NCBI RefSeq assembly: GCF_900604955.1
Contig: NZ_UWPE01000002.1
Coordinates: forward strand, 124,001 to 188,000
DNA length: 64,000 nt
Origin: Neoactinobaculum massilliense
GTDB lineage: Bacteria > Actinomycetota > Actinomycetes > Actinomycetales > Actinomycetaceae
Direction of reading: 5' to 3'
A model generated the notes under the pieces. The model did not search any database and was not told the DNA's origin. It was given only the letters and a program-made list of their open reading frames with translations. Position 1 is the first letter of the stretch, and each line of letters opens with the position of its first letter. The position numbers and the translations under genes are program-made. Of the stretch, positions 1 to 9,960 are shown in pieces.

Positions 1-1824
1 GGTTTCCCAGAGCGACGCATACTGCCCGCCACGGGTGACCAATTCGTCGTGCGAACCCAGTTCCACCACGCGGCCGTTTTCCATGACCGCCACGCGGTCG
101 GCGTCGTGCGCCGTGTACAACCGGTGCGCAATCGCGATCACCGTGCGCCCGCGCAATACTCGCGCCATTGCGCGCTCCGTGGACCGTGCCGCCGTCGGGT
201 CAAGGAGGGACGTGGCCTCATCGAGCACCAGCACCTGCGGATCCAACAGCACAATTCGCGCCAGCGCCAACTGCTGCGCCTGCGCCGGGGTCAGAATCCT
301 GGCGCCGCTTCCCAGCTGCTCGTCAAGCGCCACCTCAAGTTCCACCGTGCGCAGCGCTTCCCGCATCTCCACCTCAGTGGCAGCCTCGTTAGCCAACCGG
401 AGGTTATCCGCCACGGTTCCCACGAACACGTGATGCTCCTGCGTTACTAGCGCCACCTCACGATGCAGCACGCTCTCCGGGATCTTCGATACATCCGCCC
501 CACCAATCTGAACCCAGCCGGCACTGGGCGGATTAATACCGGCAATGAGCCGGCCCAAAGTGGATTTCCCCGCCCCAGAAGGTCCCACGATTGCCAGCGT
601 CTCGCCGGGGCGAATATCAAGTGTCACGTGGTGCAGCACCTCATCGGATGCTTCCAGTTCGGGACCCGCAACCTCCGCGCCGGGCGCAGCGAAATCCTGC
701 TCAGACGCGGCAGAATCCGGTGCGGGCTCACCCATAGCCTCCGGTCCAGCACCACCGCGCAGGTCATTCCGTTCCGCCACCTCGTACGTGAAGCACACGT
801 CCCGGATTTCCAAGTTCTGACCCGCGGGCATCTCATCCCGCTCCGGTCCCCGGTCCGCGTTGTCCACCCCGAAGATACGAGCCAGCGACGCCCCCGCAAA
901 CTGCGCCTCGTCCATGAGCCACGAAATTCCCTGCAGCGGCCCCGCAATCTGCAGACAGTACATCACCACCGTTGTTGTGGCGCCCAGTGACACCGCGCCC
1001 GTACCGGTCAGATATCCGCCCCACAGCAGCGCAATCACCACCGGCGAATACACCGTGGCCAGCACGCCCCAGTTGAAACCGATCCGCAGGAACGACGTAT
1101 ATACCTCGGAATTCACGGTCTCTGCCACCAGTGTGTCCAGCCGAGACAGCCGGGTCCTCCCCAGCGACAGGGCATCCACCGTCGTGGCCTGCTCTACCGT
1201 CTCGGATACCACGCCATCCACGGAGGCGCCGATCGCTGAATTTGCCAGGTACGACGGCGTCGCCCGCCGCAAATACCACCGCAGCACCAGCGGGAGCGGC
1301 ACCGCCACCACCAGGATCACCACGCCCACCTGAGGTGAGGTGACAATCGCGGCTGTCAGCGTCACCACCACCGTCGTCACGGCCACGATAAACCGTGAAA
1401 GCCCATCCTCCACGAAGTACCGGACGCGATCGACGTCGTTCGTGGTGCGTCCGAGCAGATCCCCGGTACCGGCCGCCTCCACCGTTTCCAGCGGGAGATG
1501 CGTCACCGAGTGAATAACTCCGTTACGCAACTGCGTAAAGACCTTCTGCCCGAAAATCTGTGCCCGGTAGGACGCCACATATGTGAGCGCCACCTGCACA
1601 CCGGCCACCGCCAGCACCGTGATAATGGTGGACACAATAAATCGCACGGTAGTACCGGCGCTCACCGCGTTGATAGCGCGCCCGATCATCATTGGCGCGA
1701 TCACACCCGCGATCGCCGCGGCCAACTGGAACACCAGCAGCCATACGAATTCGCTCCCGTGATCCTGAAAAATCCCGAGCAGCCGTCGAATAACGGTGCG
1801 AGTAGACGCAACGGGCAGTCTCAT
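1..1824 (-). CDS. ABC exporter subunit, permease-ATPase fusion (partial, runs off the left edge)
   Basis: This is a half-transporter with an N-terminal six-helix membrane domain (about residues 1-320) and a C-terminal ATPase domain. The Walker A motif GPSGAGKST, the Walker B segment VLVLDEATS and the H-loop IAHRL are intact. The signature motif, normally LSGGQ, is degenerate and reads LTPAQ. The start ATG at 1824 overlaps the stop of the upstream partner subunit in an ATGA, so the two are translationally coupled. The C-terminus is not in the window; the last visible residues are YASLWET, which is close to the usual end of the family. Together the two genes look like the asymmetric heterodimeric exporters common in actinobacteria; the substrate cannot be told. 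This subunit supplies the catalytic Walker motifs and needs the partner for a functional signature motif. Confidence 0.88.
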   Translation of the reverse strand, partial: MRLPVASTRTVIRRLLGIFQDHGSEFVWLLVFQLAAAIAGVIAPMMIGRAINAVSAGTTVRFIVSTIITVLAVAGVQVALTYVASYRAQIFGQKVFTQLRNGVIHSVTHLPLETVEAAGTGDLLGRTTNDVDRVRYFVEDGLSRFIVAVTTVVVTLTAAIVTSPQVGVVILVVAVPLPLVLRWYLRRATPSYLANSAIGASVDGVVSETVEQATTVDALSLGRTRLSRLDTLVAETVNSEVYTSFLRIGFNWGVLATVYSPVVIALLWGGYLTGTGAVSLGATTTVVMYCLQIAGPLQGISWLMDEAQFAGASLARIFGVDNADRGPERDEMPAGQNLEIRDVCFTYEVAERNDLRGGAGPEAMGEPAPDSAASEQDFAAPGAEVAGPELEASDEVLHHVTLDIRPGETLAIVGPSGAGKSTLGRLIAGINPPSAGWVQIGGADVSKIPESVLHREVALVTQEHHVFVGTVADNLRLANEAATEVEMREALRTVELEVALDEQLGSGARILTPAQAQQLALARIVLLDPQVLVLDEATSLLDPTAARSTERAMARVLRGRTVIAIAHRLYTAHDADRVAVMENGRVVELGSHDELVTRGGQYASLWET

Positions 1825-3768
1825 TCGTTTACTCCCTCCGCGGGCGACGCCGATCGGTGCGGTGCTGCGGTGTCACGCGGCCCCGTGGTTTCCGCATCAA
1901 TAGTCCGCACACCGGATTGGTCCGCATCCCCCACGGCCCGTGCCACAACAGCGCGATAGGCGCCATTGTTCAGCAGATCAACATGTCGCCCGGCCGCCAC
2001 GGCGCGCCCATTTTCTACGAACACCACCGTGTCCGCCCGATCCAGCACCAAGGGAGACGTGGTAACCACAACGGTGGTGCGCCCCGTCCGGAACCTCGCC
2101 AGGTTGTCGGCAATGCGAGCCTCGGTGTGGGAATCCACCGCGGAGGTGGGCTCCACCAGGATTTCCACCGGCGCATTATGAGCGAGCGTCCTTGCAAGCA
2201 CCACCCGCTGCCGCTGCCCGCCGGACAGGTTGCGGCCGCGCTCCGAGAGCTGCCCGGAAAGCCCACCGAGCGATTCCACGGCGTCGTGCGCATCCGCGGC
2301 ATGTAGCGCATCTAATAGTCGCGGGTCATCCGTATGGTCATGTGCATCGGCGGGCTCGGCGAAAGCAGCACGCGTATCACCCTCATAGTTCACGATGTCA
2401 TCGATCATCTGATAGATGGACCGCGGCGGAATATCTGGCGCCTCGGCGCCCAGCATGTTGGACCGCAAAGAGCCGGTAAACACCTCGGCTACGGGACCGG
2501 AGTAGAGAATCCCGCGCCGGCGCTTCGGCGCGCGCATCATCAATACGCACCCGGGCCTCATCGATCCGCGCCAGCCGCCGCGCAATATCGCCGGATGCGG
2601 CCGGATCCGCGGACACGATTGCCGTCAAACGCCCCGGTTCCACGGCGAGTCCGGAGGTTTCGTCCACCAGCGTGACGCTGGACCAGTCGGGGACGGGTGC
2701 AGTGCCGGCGTCGGAAATAAGGGGAGTGGTAGCCAGTGATTTCACGATTCGGCCCGCGGACACTCGCGCGTTCGTCCACGTGCGGATAGTTTGCGAAATG
2801 ATCTGAATCGGCGTGGCGAGGTAGCCGGTGAGCGCCCAGAATCCCACGAGCTCACCGGGCGTAATGGCACCGCGATAGGCGAACCAAATGCCCGCGGAGG
2901 CGACGATCGCCGCGAACAGAAGCGGACCACCGCTCACCACCGTGCCGAGCAGAGCAATTGGGCGGGCGGCGCGGAACCCGGCGGCTTGGAGGCGCTCAGA
3001 CTGCGCCCGGTAGCGTCCGTTGTAATAATCCTCGCCGCCAATACCGCGCAGCACACGCAGGCCCACAGCCGTGTCCGTGGCAACGGTGGTTAATTTGCCG
3101 CGCTCCTCCCGCACCTCGGCGGTGGCACGGGTGAGCGGGCCGGCCACCAGCGTAATGGCCGCCAGCACAATGGGCAGCGCCACGGCCACGAAAATACCCA
3201 GCGCCACGGACGCCCGGAACATGAGTACCAGCATCACGGCGGTGGCAATCACGGCGCCCAGCAGATGCGGCACAAATTGGGCGAATACTCCCAGTCGGTC
3301 CGCATCCCACGTGAGTGCGGACACCACGTCGCCGGATTGCATAGAAAGGTTGGTACGGCGCGGAAAAATGGTGCGCGCAGAGCGGCGCATAGGCCCGAAG
3401 GACGCATTACGCCACAGCCCTGTTTCCAGCAAATCCATGGCCTGCATCAGCAGGATCACCGCAATGGAACCCACCATGATGCCAAGCGGCCCCCACAGCG
3501 CCGCTGTCACCCCGTGCTCCAACCCCGCATCGACGGCAAGGCCGAGCCCCCACATGAGGGTGACGCCGGCGGACCATCGCAGTCCCGACATCACCGTCAA
3601 GCCAAGCATCAGCCCCCACTGCCGCCACGTCACCTCACGCAGAAGCGCGTGCGGATTCGTGGAGAAGGTAGGTGGAACCGAGTGCGGAGGCCGCAGGAAA
3701 TACGGCAGCGATTCCGGAGCCGGCGTGTGGGCTACGGGTACGGGGCGCCTACGGCGGGAATGACGCAT
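1821..3768 (-). pseudogene. ABC exporter partner subunit with a frameshift in the ATPase domain
   Basis: Two reading frames together give one permease-ATPase half-transporter of about 650 residues. The first frame (from 3768) holds the membrane domain and the start of the ATPase domain; the second frame (to 1821) holds the rest. The frame change lies near the (GC)4 run at 2528-2535. The ATPase domain is of the degenerate type: the Walker A site reads SADPAASGD without the Lys-Thr/Ser, Walker B reads ILVEPTSAVD without its Asp, and the H-loop reads VVTTSPL without His. The signature LSGGQRQR is intact. This complements the downstream subunit exactly. ATG 3768 is preferred over 3771 because it sits 5 bases from AGGAG. 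The break may be a true null mutation, a strain variant, or a base-calling error in a GC-rich run; programmed shifting is less likely. Confidence 0.75.
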
Positions 3769-3910
3769 CATTACTCCTCGAGAGAAACGCGCCGGCCTCG
3801 GGGCGTGAAACGGCCGCAGCGCTTACACGCCGTCACATTAACATGTGAAAATGGCCCGGGTTTTGAGATTTTAAGGATTGGACCGGAACGGGGATGCCGG
3901 GGAAATATCG

Positions 3911-4000
3911 TGGTGCTCGAGGGGGGACTTGAACCCCCATGCCCGTTTTAAAGGCACACGGACCTGAACCGTGCGCGTCTACCAATTCCGCCACTCGAGC
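3911..4000 (-). tRNA. tRNA-Leu (anticodon CAG)
   Basis: On the minus strand the gene begins GCTCGAG, which pairs with the 3' arm CTCGAGC, followed by a discriminator A and an encoded CCA (3911-3913). The anticodon loop TTCAGGT carries CAG. A long variable arm of class II type and a T-loop GTTCAAGTC are present. The length of 90 bases with CCA is normal for tRNA-Leu. It stands alone between the ABC genes and fhaA. Confidence 0.95.
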
Positions 4001-4248
4001 TAACCCGGAGATGCTATCGCGCTGCGGGCCGCAAAGTCCACCGCCCAAACATGCGATGCTGCACACATCCACTAGCCATACCGGGGCCATACCAGAGCCA
4101 TACCGGCCCAAGTCCGCACGATCCGCCCCACTCTTCCGCGCCTCCCCGCATTCCCGGGTAGTATCGCGGGGAGTAGGGGCGCGCCTCACGCGCGCCCGCC
4201 GAGCGGCACGTGTAGCCGTCCGGGTCATAGCACGCGGAAAGGATAACG

Positions 4249-4944
4249 ATGGGCGCTTTCGACCGGTTCGAAAAGGGCGTTAACAACGCCGTTGCCGGAG
4301 CCTTTCGCGCCTTCCATTCCCGCCTCAAGCCGGTGGAAATCACTTCCGCACTTAAAAAGGCGGTGGATCGCGACGCCGTCGAACTGGACCGGGATCGCAC
4401 AATCGCAACAAATATCTACACGGTGAAGCTCAGTCCCGAGGATACGGACCTGCTGGAAAGCTGGGGGAGGGACGCGTTTACGGCCGAGCTCGCCGCCACC
4501 CTCACCACCTACGCCACGGAGCAGGGTTACGTGTTCGTCGGGCCGGTGGAAATTAACTTCGCCTCGGATGAGGCGCTACGTGCAGGTAACGTGACCGTCA
4601 CATCCACCACCCGTAAGGGTCCGGTGGCGCCCGCCACCACCGCGGAGCCCACCACCGCCCATCCCATGATCCAGGTGGACAAGGATCACTACATTCTTAC
4701 CGGCGCCTCGACGGTGATAGGCCGCGGATCTGATTGCGACATCACGGTGGAGGATTCCGGCATTTCCCGTCATCACCTGCGTCTGGATGTGACACCCAAC
4801 GGCGTCATCCTCACGGATCTGGGCTCCACCAATGGTACGTTCGTGGAGGGTCACCGCGTTTCGGCCGCCACCCTGGTGGACGGCAACACCATCACGGCCG
4901 GACGCACACGAATTTTGTTCTGGACGGGTGAGGAGCGCGCGTGA
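4249..4944 (+). CDS. fhaA: FhaA-type FHA-domain protein (DUF3662 + FHA)
   Basis: The 231-residue product has an N-terminal DUF3662-type domain (about 1-115), a short Thr/Ala-rich linker and a C-terminal FHA domain (about 145-231) with the phosphothreonine-binding pattern GRGSDCDI, SRHHLRL and GSTNGTF. In mycobacteria FhaA binds the PknB-phosphorylated pseudokinase part of MviN and restrains peptidoglycan synthesis; that role is inferred here. ATG 4249 follows GGAAAGGATAACG. It is the first gene of the operon, and the next gene overlaps it by GTGA. A pseudokinase that could be its partner lies at 51863-53953 in this window. Confidence 0.92.
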   Translation: MGAFDRFEKGVNNAVAGAFRAFHSRLKPVEITSALKKAVDRDAVELDRDRTIATNIYTVKLSPEDTDLLESWGRDAFTAELAATLTTYATEQGYVFVGPVEINFASDEALRAGNVTVTSTTRKGPVAPATTAEPTTAHPMIQVDKDHYILTGASTVIGRGSDCDITVEDSGISRHHLRLDVTPNGVILTDLGSTNGTFVEGHRVSAATLVDGNTITAGRTRILFWTGEERA

Positions 4945-5585
4945 ACCTTCTCTACGTCATTCTCCGCTTCGGCTTCCTGCTCCTCCTGTGGGTATTCGTG
5001 GCCGGCGTGGTGCTTACGGTCCGCCGGGACACCCGCGGGCCCATCGTAAAGGAGCGTCGCGTACGCCGGAGGCGGGATGCCGGGTACGACGACGTCGCCA
5101 GCAGTCCGATGCCGTTCGACCAGGGCGCACCCGCTACACCGGTGGCGTCCCCACCGGCCCCGAGCGTGCCCGCCACGCCCGCCCCGGCGCCGGTCTCAGT
5201 TCGACGTCGCTCCGCGTTCCAGGCAAGCGACGCACCCGGCAAACCGCTCAGCAACGGCCACCGCTCCGGCGCACACGCCGAAAACGCCCCGCGGCCGGCC
5301 CTGCTGCGCGTCATCACCGGCGAGGATGCCGGTAAGCAGATCACGCTGAGCGGCAACCCCGTGGTGATAGGCCGCTCCGCCGATTGCACACTGGTGCTGG
5401 CCGATTCGTATGCATCCGCGCGGCACGCCCGCGTGTTCCAAGGAAGCGACGGCCAGTGGTGGGTGGATGATCTCGATTCCACCAATGGCACGTTTATGAA
5501 TGGCCGCCCAATTGAGGTAGCCACGCCGCTTCGCCCCGGCGATCAACTGGTTGTTGGGGATACCGCAATCGAGCTGGTGCCGTGA
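4941..5585 (+). CDS. fhaB: FhaB/FipA-type membrane-anchored FHA protein
   Basis: The 214-residue protein has one N-terminal membrane helix (about residues 3-26), a Pro/Ala-rich linker and a C-terminal FHA domain with GRSADCTL, SARHARV and DSTNGTF. The GTG start at 4941 overlaps the fhaA stop and has GAGGAG five bases upstream. In mycobacteria the equivalent protein (FipA) links PknB-dependent phosphorylation to division proteins and is encoded in the same place, directly upstream of pstP. The order fhaA-fhaB-pstP-rodA-pbpA-pknB supports the assignment. Confidence 0.92.
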   Translation: MNLLYVILRFGFLLLLWVFVAGVVLTVRRDTRGPIVKERRVRRRRDAGYDDVASSPMPFDQGAPATPVASPPAPSVPATPAPAPVSVRRRSAFQASDAPGKPLSNGHRSGAHAENAPRPALLRVITGEDAGKQITLSGNPVVIGRSADCTLVLADSYASARHARVFQGSDGQWWVDDLDSTNGTFMNGRPIEVATPLRPGDQLVVGDTAIELVP

Positions 5586-6964
5586 TTAGTTTCGAGTTTG
5601 CCGCCGCCTCGGATGTGGGATTGGTCCGGGCGAACAACGAGGATTCCGGCTTCGCCTCCACCCACCTGCTGGTATTAGCGGACGGAATGGGCGGCGCGGC
5701 CGCCGGCGACGTCGCCTCAGCGATCTCCGTTGCTCACCTGCGCAGTCTCGACGCCGAGATTCCCGCCGCGGACATGTTGCCTCGACTGCGCGCCACGGTG
5801 GCAGATGCGCAGCAGGACATGCTTGCGCGCGTTGCGGCGCAGCCGCGCATGGCGGGAATGGGCACCACCACGATCGCGCTACTGCGTTCCGGTAGCGATC
5901 TGGCACTGGTGCATATCGGGGATTCCCGGGCCTATCGGCTGCGGGATAACAAACTTGAACAGATGACGAAGGACCACACGCTGGTCCAGTACCTGGTTGA
6001 TCACGGAAAAATTACCGCTGAGCAGGCGAAAACGCATCCGCGGCGCAATGTCATTATGCGCGCGCTCGGGGATAATGAAGGCGCCACAAAACTAGACGAG
6101 AGCCGGCTTGATGCTCGCGTGGGTGACCGCTGGATTCTTTGTTCGGACGGCCTTTCCGGCGTGGTGCGGTCACAGACCATCGCGCAGGCCTTGCGCACCA
6201 TCCCGGATTTGAATGAGCTGGCCGAGCACCTCATCGGCCTGGCGCTGGCTGCCGGCGCACCCGACAACGTGACCGTGGTGCTCGGTGAAGTGGTGGATCG
6301 GCCTGATCCGGTGACGCGTCCATCCATCACCGTCGGCAGCGCCGCCGAGGAATTGCGTGGCGCACCCGCCGGTAGCACAACGGCCGTACTGCCCGCCGTA
6401 TCAATGCCGGATGCCTACGGCACGGCGGAAACATCGGCGGACGCCGACGCGGAAGCAGATCGGACACCCGCCGCCCGATCTCGCGCCACCCAGTCCCACG
6501 CCACCCAGCCTGTCGCCGAGTCTCTCAGCCCCCGCCGGCGCCGTTTTGCCTGGATTTTCGCCATTGCCACCATGCTTGTAGCCCTCGGCGTGCTGGGAGG
6601 CGCCGCCTACTCGTGGTCCCAATCGCGCTATTACATCACCGAGGATGCGGGCGAGGTGACTATTTATCAGGGCATTCCGCAAACTGTTGGCGCCTGGAGC
6701 TTCTCTCACGTGGCCGAACGCACCGGCCTGGCCGTGGATACGCTCACGCCGGTTGCTCGCGAGCGCCTACAAACCCCGGTGGTGCGCGGATCATTGGAGA
6801 GCGCGCAGGACTTCGTGGAAAGCCTACGCACCACGCAGGTGGAACCGTCTCCCACCGCAAGCCCGGATGCGTCCTCTCCGGCTACCACGGTCTCTCCGGC
6901 CACCACAGCTAGCCCGTCAGTCACTCCCACGCCCACCACAACGCCGCGGGGAGGAACCAAGTGA
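5582..6964 (+). CDS. pstP: PP2C-type serine/threonine phosphatase PstP
   Basis: The 460-residue protein has a PP2C catalytic domain (about 1-235) with the metal-binding motifs NNEDSGF, LVLADGMGG, GDSRAYR, CSDGLSGVV and PDNVTVV. A Thr/Ala-rich juxtamembrane stretch, one transmembrane helix (about residues 325-347) and an extracellular part rich in Pro, Thr and Ser follow. It reverses the action of PknB on cell-envelope targets. The GTG start overlaps the fhaB stop by GTGA, and its own stop overlaps rodA in the same way. The architecture (cytosolic phosphatase, one helix, outer tail) matches actinobacterial PstP. Confidence 0.95.
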   Translation: MISFEFAAASDVGLVRANNEDSGFASTHLLVLADGMGGAAAGDVASAISVAHLRSLDAEIPAADMLPRLRATVADAQQDMLARVAAQPRMAGMGTTTIALLRSGSDLALVHIGDSRAYRLRDNKLEQMTKDHTLVQYLVDHGKITAEQAKTHPRRNVIMRALGDNEGATKLDESRLDARVGDRWILCSDGLSGVVRSQTIAQALRTIPDLNELAEHLIGLALAAGAPDNVTVVLGEVVDRPDPVTRPSITVGSAAEELRGAPAGSTTAVLPAVSMPDAYGTAETSADADAEADRTPAARSRATQSHATQPVAESLSPRRRRFAWIFAIATMLVALGVLGGAAYSWSQSRYYITEDAGEVTIYQGIPQTVGAWSFSHVAERTGLAVDTLTPVARERLQTPVVRGSLESAQDFVESLRTTQVEPSPTASPDASSPATTVSPATTASPSVTPTPTTTPRGGTK

Positions 6965-8475
6965 TCGCCAACGTAACCCCGCGCCTGCGTGTGGACGCAC
7001 CCGCCCCCGACGTCGTCGGAAACGAAACCCGCTCCCGCAAATCGATCCGGCGCTCCACCCGCGGCCGCGGCTGGGCGCAATTACTACTGACCATTGTGGC
7101 GGCGGCGATTGGGCTCGGCGCCTACGCACTGGTGTGGGAGGGCCTCGGCAACCCCGGCCTTCCCTCGAATTTCATGCCGCTCAGCGTAGCCGCCGGAATC
7201 ATTGCGGTGGCGCTGCACATCACGCTGCGCATTATCGTGCCCGCGGCGGATCCGATTCTGCTCCCGGCCGCGGTGGCCCTTAACGGCCTCGGCCTGGCCA
7301 TTATTTACCGGGTGGATCAGGCGAATGGCACAGCAAACGTGCGTTCCCAGTTCATTCTCACCGGTGCGGCCCTCGTGTTTTTTGTGCTGACCGTGGTGCT
7401 GCTGCGCAATCCTCGCCGGCTCGCCCGCTACCCGTGGACGTTCCTGGCGCTTGGGATTGTGCTGCTACTGCTGCCACTCTCCCCGTTTGGTGCCGAGATC
7501 AACGGTTCGCGCCTCTGGATCCGGCTGGCCGGCTTCTCCTTCCAGCCGGCCGAGGTCGCCAAAATCTGCTTCGCCATCTTCTTCGCCGCCTATCTCACCG
7601 CGGAACGTGACAACCTGGCTCTCGCCGGCCCAAAAGTACTGGGCCTGCGACTACCGAAACCGCGCCACTTTCTCCCCGTCCTCTTGGCCTGGGGCGTGTG
7701 CATGGCCGTGCTGGTGCTGGAGAAGGATTTCGGCACCGCACTGCTGTTCTTCGGCCTGTTCGTGGTAATGCTGTATGTGGCCACGCACCGGGTGTCCTGG
7801 CTGATTATTGGTGGTCTACTCACCGCGGCGGGGATCGCTTTTATTGGCGCCACCGTGCCGCACATCCGGGCGCGCGTAAAAATCTGGTTGGACCCGTTCA
7901 GCGGCGAGCTCTACAACGCCCGCGGCGGCTCCTACCAGCTGGTGCAGGGTTTGTTTGGTATGGGCCACGGCGGGTTGCTGGGGACCGGCTTGGGGAAGGG
8001 CCATCCGGAGCTCGTGTACGCCGCCCAGTCCGACTTCGTCATCGCCACCATCGGCGAGGAACTGGGGCTGGTGGGGCTCCTGGCGGTTATGTGCATGTAC
8101 CTCCTCATGGTGACGCGCGGCCTCAACATCGCGCTGAAATCACGCAATAACTTCACGAAGCTGCTGGCCGCCGGTTTGGCGTTCATTATTGGGCTACAGT
8201 GCTTCATCGTGGTGGGCGGGGTAACGCGCGTGATCCCCCTGACCGGCCTCGCACTTCCCTTCCTGGCGCACGGCGGTTCAGCGCTGCTCACCAACTGGAT
8301 TGTGGTGGCCGTTCTACTGCGCATTTCGGACACGATGGGCACCCCGTCACCGCGCGTTTCTCTTCCCACGGATGCGGAGCTCGCCGCCCTTTCGCACGAC
8401 GACGCCGCGGCCGCCGGTCTGGGCGCCTCCAGCTCCGCGCAGGATCGGCTAGAAACCCAGGTGGTCAAGCTATGA
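6961..8475 (+). CDS. rodA: SEDS-family peptidoglycan polymerase RodA
   Basis: The 504-residue product has about ten to twelve hydrophobic segments and the SEDS hallmarks GSRLWIRL, FQPAEVAK, an EKDFGTALLFF segment with the conserved Asp, and the C-terminal GLALPFLAHGGSAL. SEDS proteins polymerise lipid II into glycan strands together with a class B PBP, here PbpA, whose ATG overlaps the rodA stop. Pairing with pbpA and pknB favours RodA over FtsW. The N-terminus has a 35-residue basic cytosolic extension before the first helix. The GTG start at 6961 overlaps the pstP stop. Confidence 0.93.
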   Translation: MIANVTPRLRVDAPAPDVVGNETRSRKSIRRSTRGRGWAQLLLTIVAAAIGLGAYALVWEGLGNPGLPSNFMPLSVAAGIIAVALHITLRIIVPAADPILLPAAVALNGLGLAIIYRVDQANGTANVRSQFILTGAALVFFVLTVVLLRNPRRLARYPWTFLALGIVLLLLPLSPFGAEINGSRLWIRLAGFSFQPAEVAKICFAIFFAAYLTAERDNLALAGPKVLGLRLPKPRHFLPVLLAWGVCMAVLVLEKDFGTALLFFGLFVVMLYVATHRVSWLIIGGLLTAAGIAFIGATVPHIRARVKIWLDPFSGELYNARGGSYQLVQGLFGMGHGGLLGTGLGKGHPELVYAAQSDFVIATIGEELGLVGLLAVMCMYLLMVTRGLNIALKSRNNFTKLLAAGLAFIIGLQCFIVVGGVTRVIPLTGLALPFLAHGGSALLTNWIVVAVLLRISDTMGTPSPRVSLPTDAELAALSHDDAAAAGLGASSSAQDRLETQVVKL

Positions 8476-9932
8476 ACAGACCAATTCGGCAGGTGATCGC
8501 CCTCGTGGTGGTCATGTTCCTCGTGCTCATGACGGCGGCCACCTACATTCAGTTCTTCCAGGCCAAGAGCCTCAATGCGGATTCGCGAAACGTTCGCACC
8601 CTCTACGATTCCTACAACGTGCAACGTGGGCAAATCATCGTCGGCGGAAAAGCAATCGCATCCTCGACTGCTATCGACGATCTCTACAAGTATCAGCGTT
8701 CGTATTCGAACGGGGCGCTCTACTCCAATCTCACGGGCTATATGTCCGTCACCCAGAATGCACTCACCGGACTTGAAAAGGCCGCGAATGGCACACTGTC
8801 CGGGCAATCCGATTCGCTGGCCGGGCAGCGTTTTTCTGAACTGTTCACCGGGAAGGCGCCGGCGGGCGGTTCCGTGGAACTCACCATTGACCCCGTACTC
8901 CAGGAGGCCGCGGCGAAGGCACTAGGTAATCAGCGAGGCGCCGTCGTGGTCCTAGACCCCAGTACCAACGCGATTAAAGCGCAGGTGTCCACGCCCGGAT
9001 TTGATCCGAACCAGCTTGCTACCCATTCGCGCAAGGACGCGGATGCCGCCTACACTGCTCTCAATACGGATGCCACCGAACCGCTCGTCGACCGGGCGAC
9101 GGGCGGTGATCAGCATGCGCCGGGCTCCTCGTTCAAACTGGTGACGGCGGCCGCCATGCTGGAGAACAACCCGCAACTCACGGCAGATTCGCTGGTGGAT
9201 GCACCGCTGTCCTATACGCCGGCCGGCACCACTCACCAGATCTGGAATCCGGGGCGCGCGGCGTGCGGCAATGGTTCCGGAAAGGTGACGCTGCAGCAGG
9301 CTTTCGTGCAGTCCTGCAACACCACGTTTGCCATTGGCGGCGTGAATGTGGGGGCGGACGCCATGATCAAGCAGGCGGAGAAATTCGGTTTCAACCAGTC
9401 CTTCACCACGCCGCTGGCCGTCTCCGCCTCGCGCTTCCCGCAGCCGGAGGATACGGCGGCGCTGGCCATGGATTCCTTCGGGCAGCGGGATGTGCGCGTC
9501 ACCCCCATGCAGATGGCCATGGTGGGCGCGGCGATCGCGAATAAGGGCAAGCTCATGAAGCCGTACCTGGTGGCGAAGGAGCTGAATTCGGACCTGGAAA
9601 CCGTGTCCACCACCACGCCCACCCTCATGAGTACGCCAATCAGCGAGCGTACGGCCGCTGAAATGAACAAGATGATGGTGGCGGAGGTGGCCGAGGGTAC
9701 CGGCTACCGCGCACAGATTCCAGGCGTCACGGTGGCCGGGAAAACGGGCACCGCGGAGATTAATTCCACCACGCCTCCGGATGTATGGTTCGTGGGTTAC
9801 GCACCGGCCGAAAGTCCGAAGTATGTGGTGGCCGTCATGGTGGAAAACACCGGAAACTACGGGTGGGGCGGCGACGGCGGTAGTGTTGCTGCGCCCATCG
9901 CAAAGCAGGTACTGGAAAGCAAGCTGGGCTAG
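8472..9932 (+). CDS. pbpA: Class B penicillin-binding protein PbpA
   Basis: The 486-residue transpeptidase has an N-terminal membrane anchor (about residues 7-28), a short pedestal domain and a transpeptidase domain with SSFK (active-site Ser), SCN and KTG motifs. It crosslinks peptidoglycan and works with the adjacent RodA. ATG 8472 forms an ATGA overlap with rodA; longer upstream readings in this frame lie inside rodA and are not credible. The length and motif spacing match actinobacterial PbpA. The gap to pknB is 28 bases, so it is very probably in the same transcript. Confidence 0.94.
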   Translation: MNRPIRQVIALVVVMFLVLMTAATYIQFFQAKSLNADSRNVRTLYDSYNVQRGQIIVGGKAIASSTAIDDLYKYQRSYSNGALYSNLTGYMSVTQNALTGLEKAANGTLSGQSDSLAGQRFSELFTGKAPAGGSVELTIDPVLQEAAAKALGNQRGAVVVLDPSTNAIKAQVSTPGFDPNQLATHSRKDADAAYTALNTDATEPLVDRATGGDQHAPGSSFKLVTAAAMLENNPQLTADSLVDAPLSYTPAGTTHQIWNPGRAACGNGSGKVTLQQAFVQSCNTTFAIGGVNVGADAMIKQAEKFGFNQSFTTPLAVSASRFPQPEDTAALAMDSFGQRDVRVTPMQMAMVGAAIANKGKLMKPYLVAKELNSDLETVSTTTPTLMSTPISERTAAEMNKMMVAEVAEGTGYRAQIPGVTVAGKTGTAEINSTTPPDVWFVGYAPAESPKYVVAVMVENTGNYGWGGDGGSVAAPIAKQVLESKLG

Positions 9933-9960
9933 GCTCAGCAGGTAACGAGAGGAGTTGGCC

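Noticed and set aside
3833-4228. Minus-strand frame across tRNA-Leu
   Set aside because: It reads through the tRNA gene and has no protein features.
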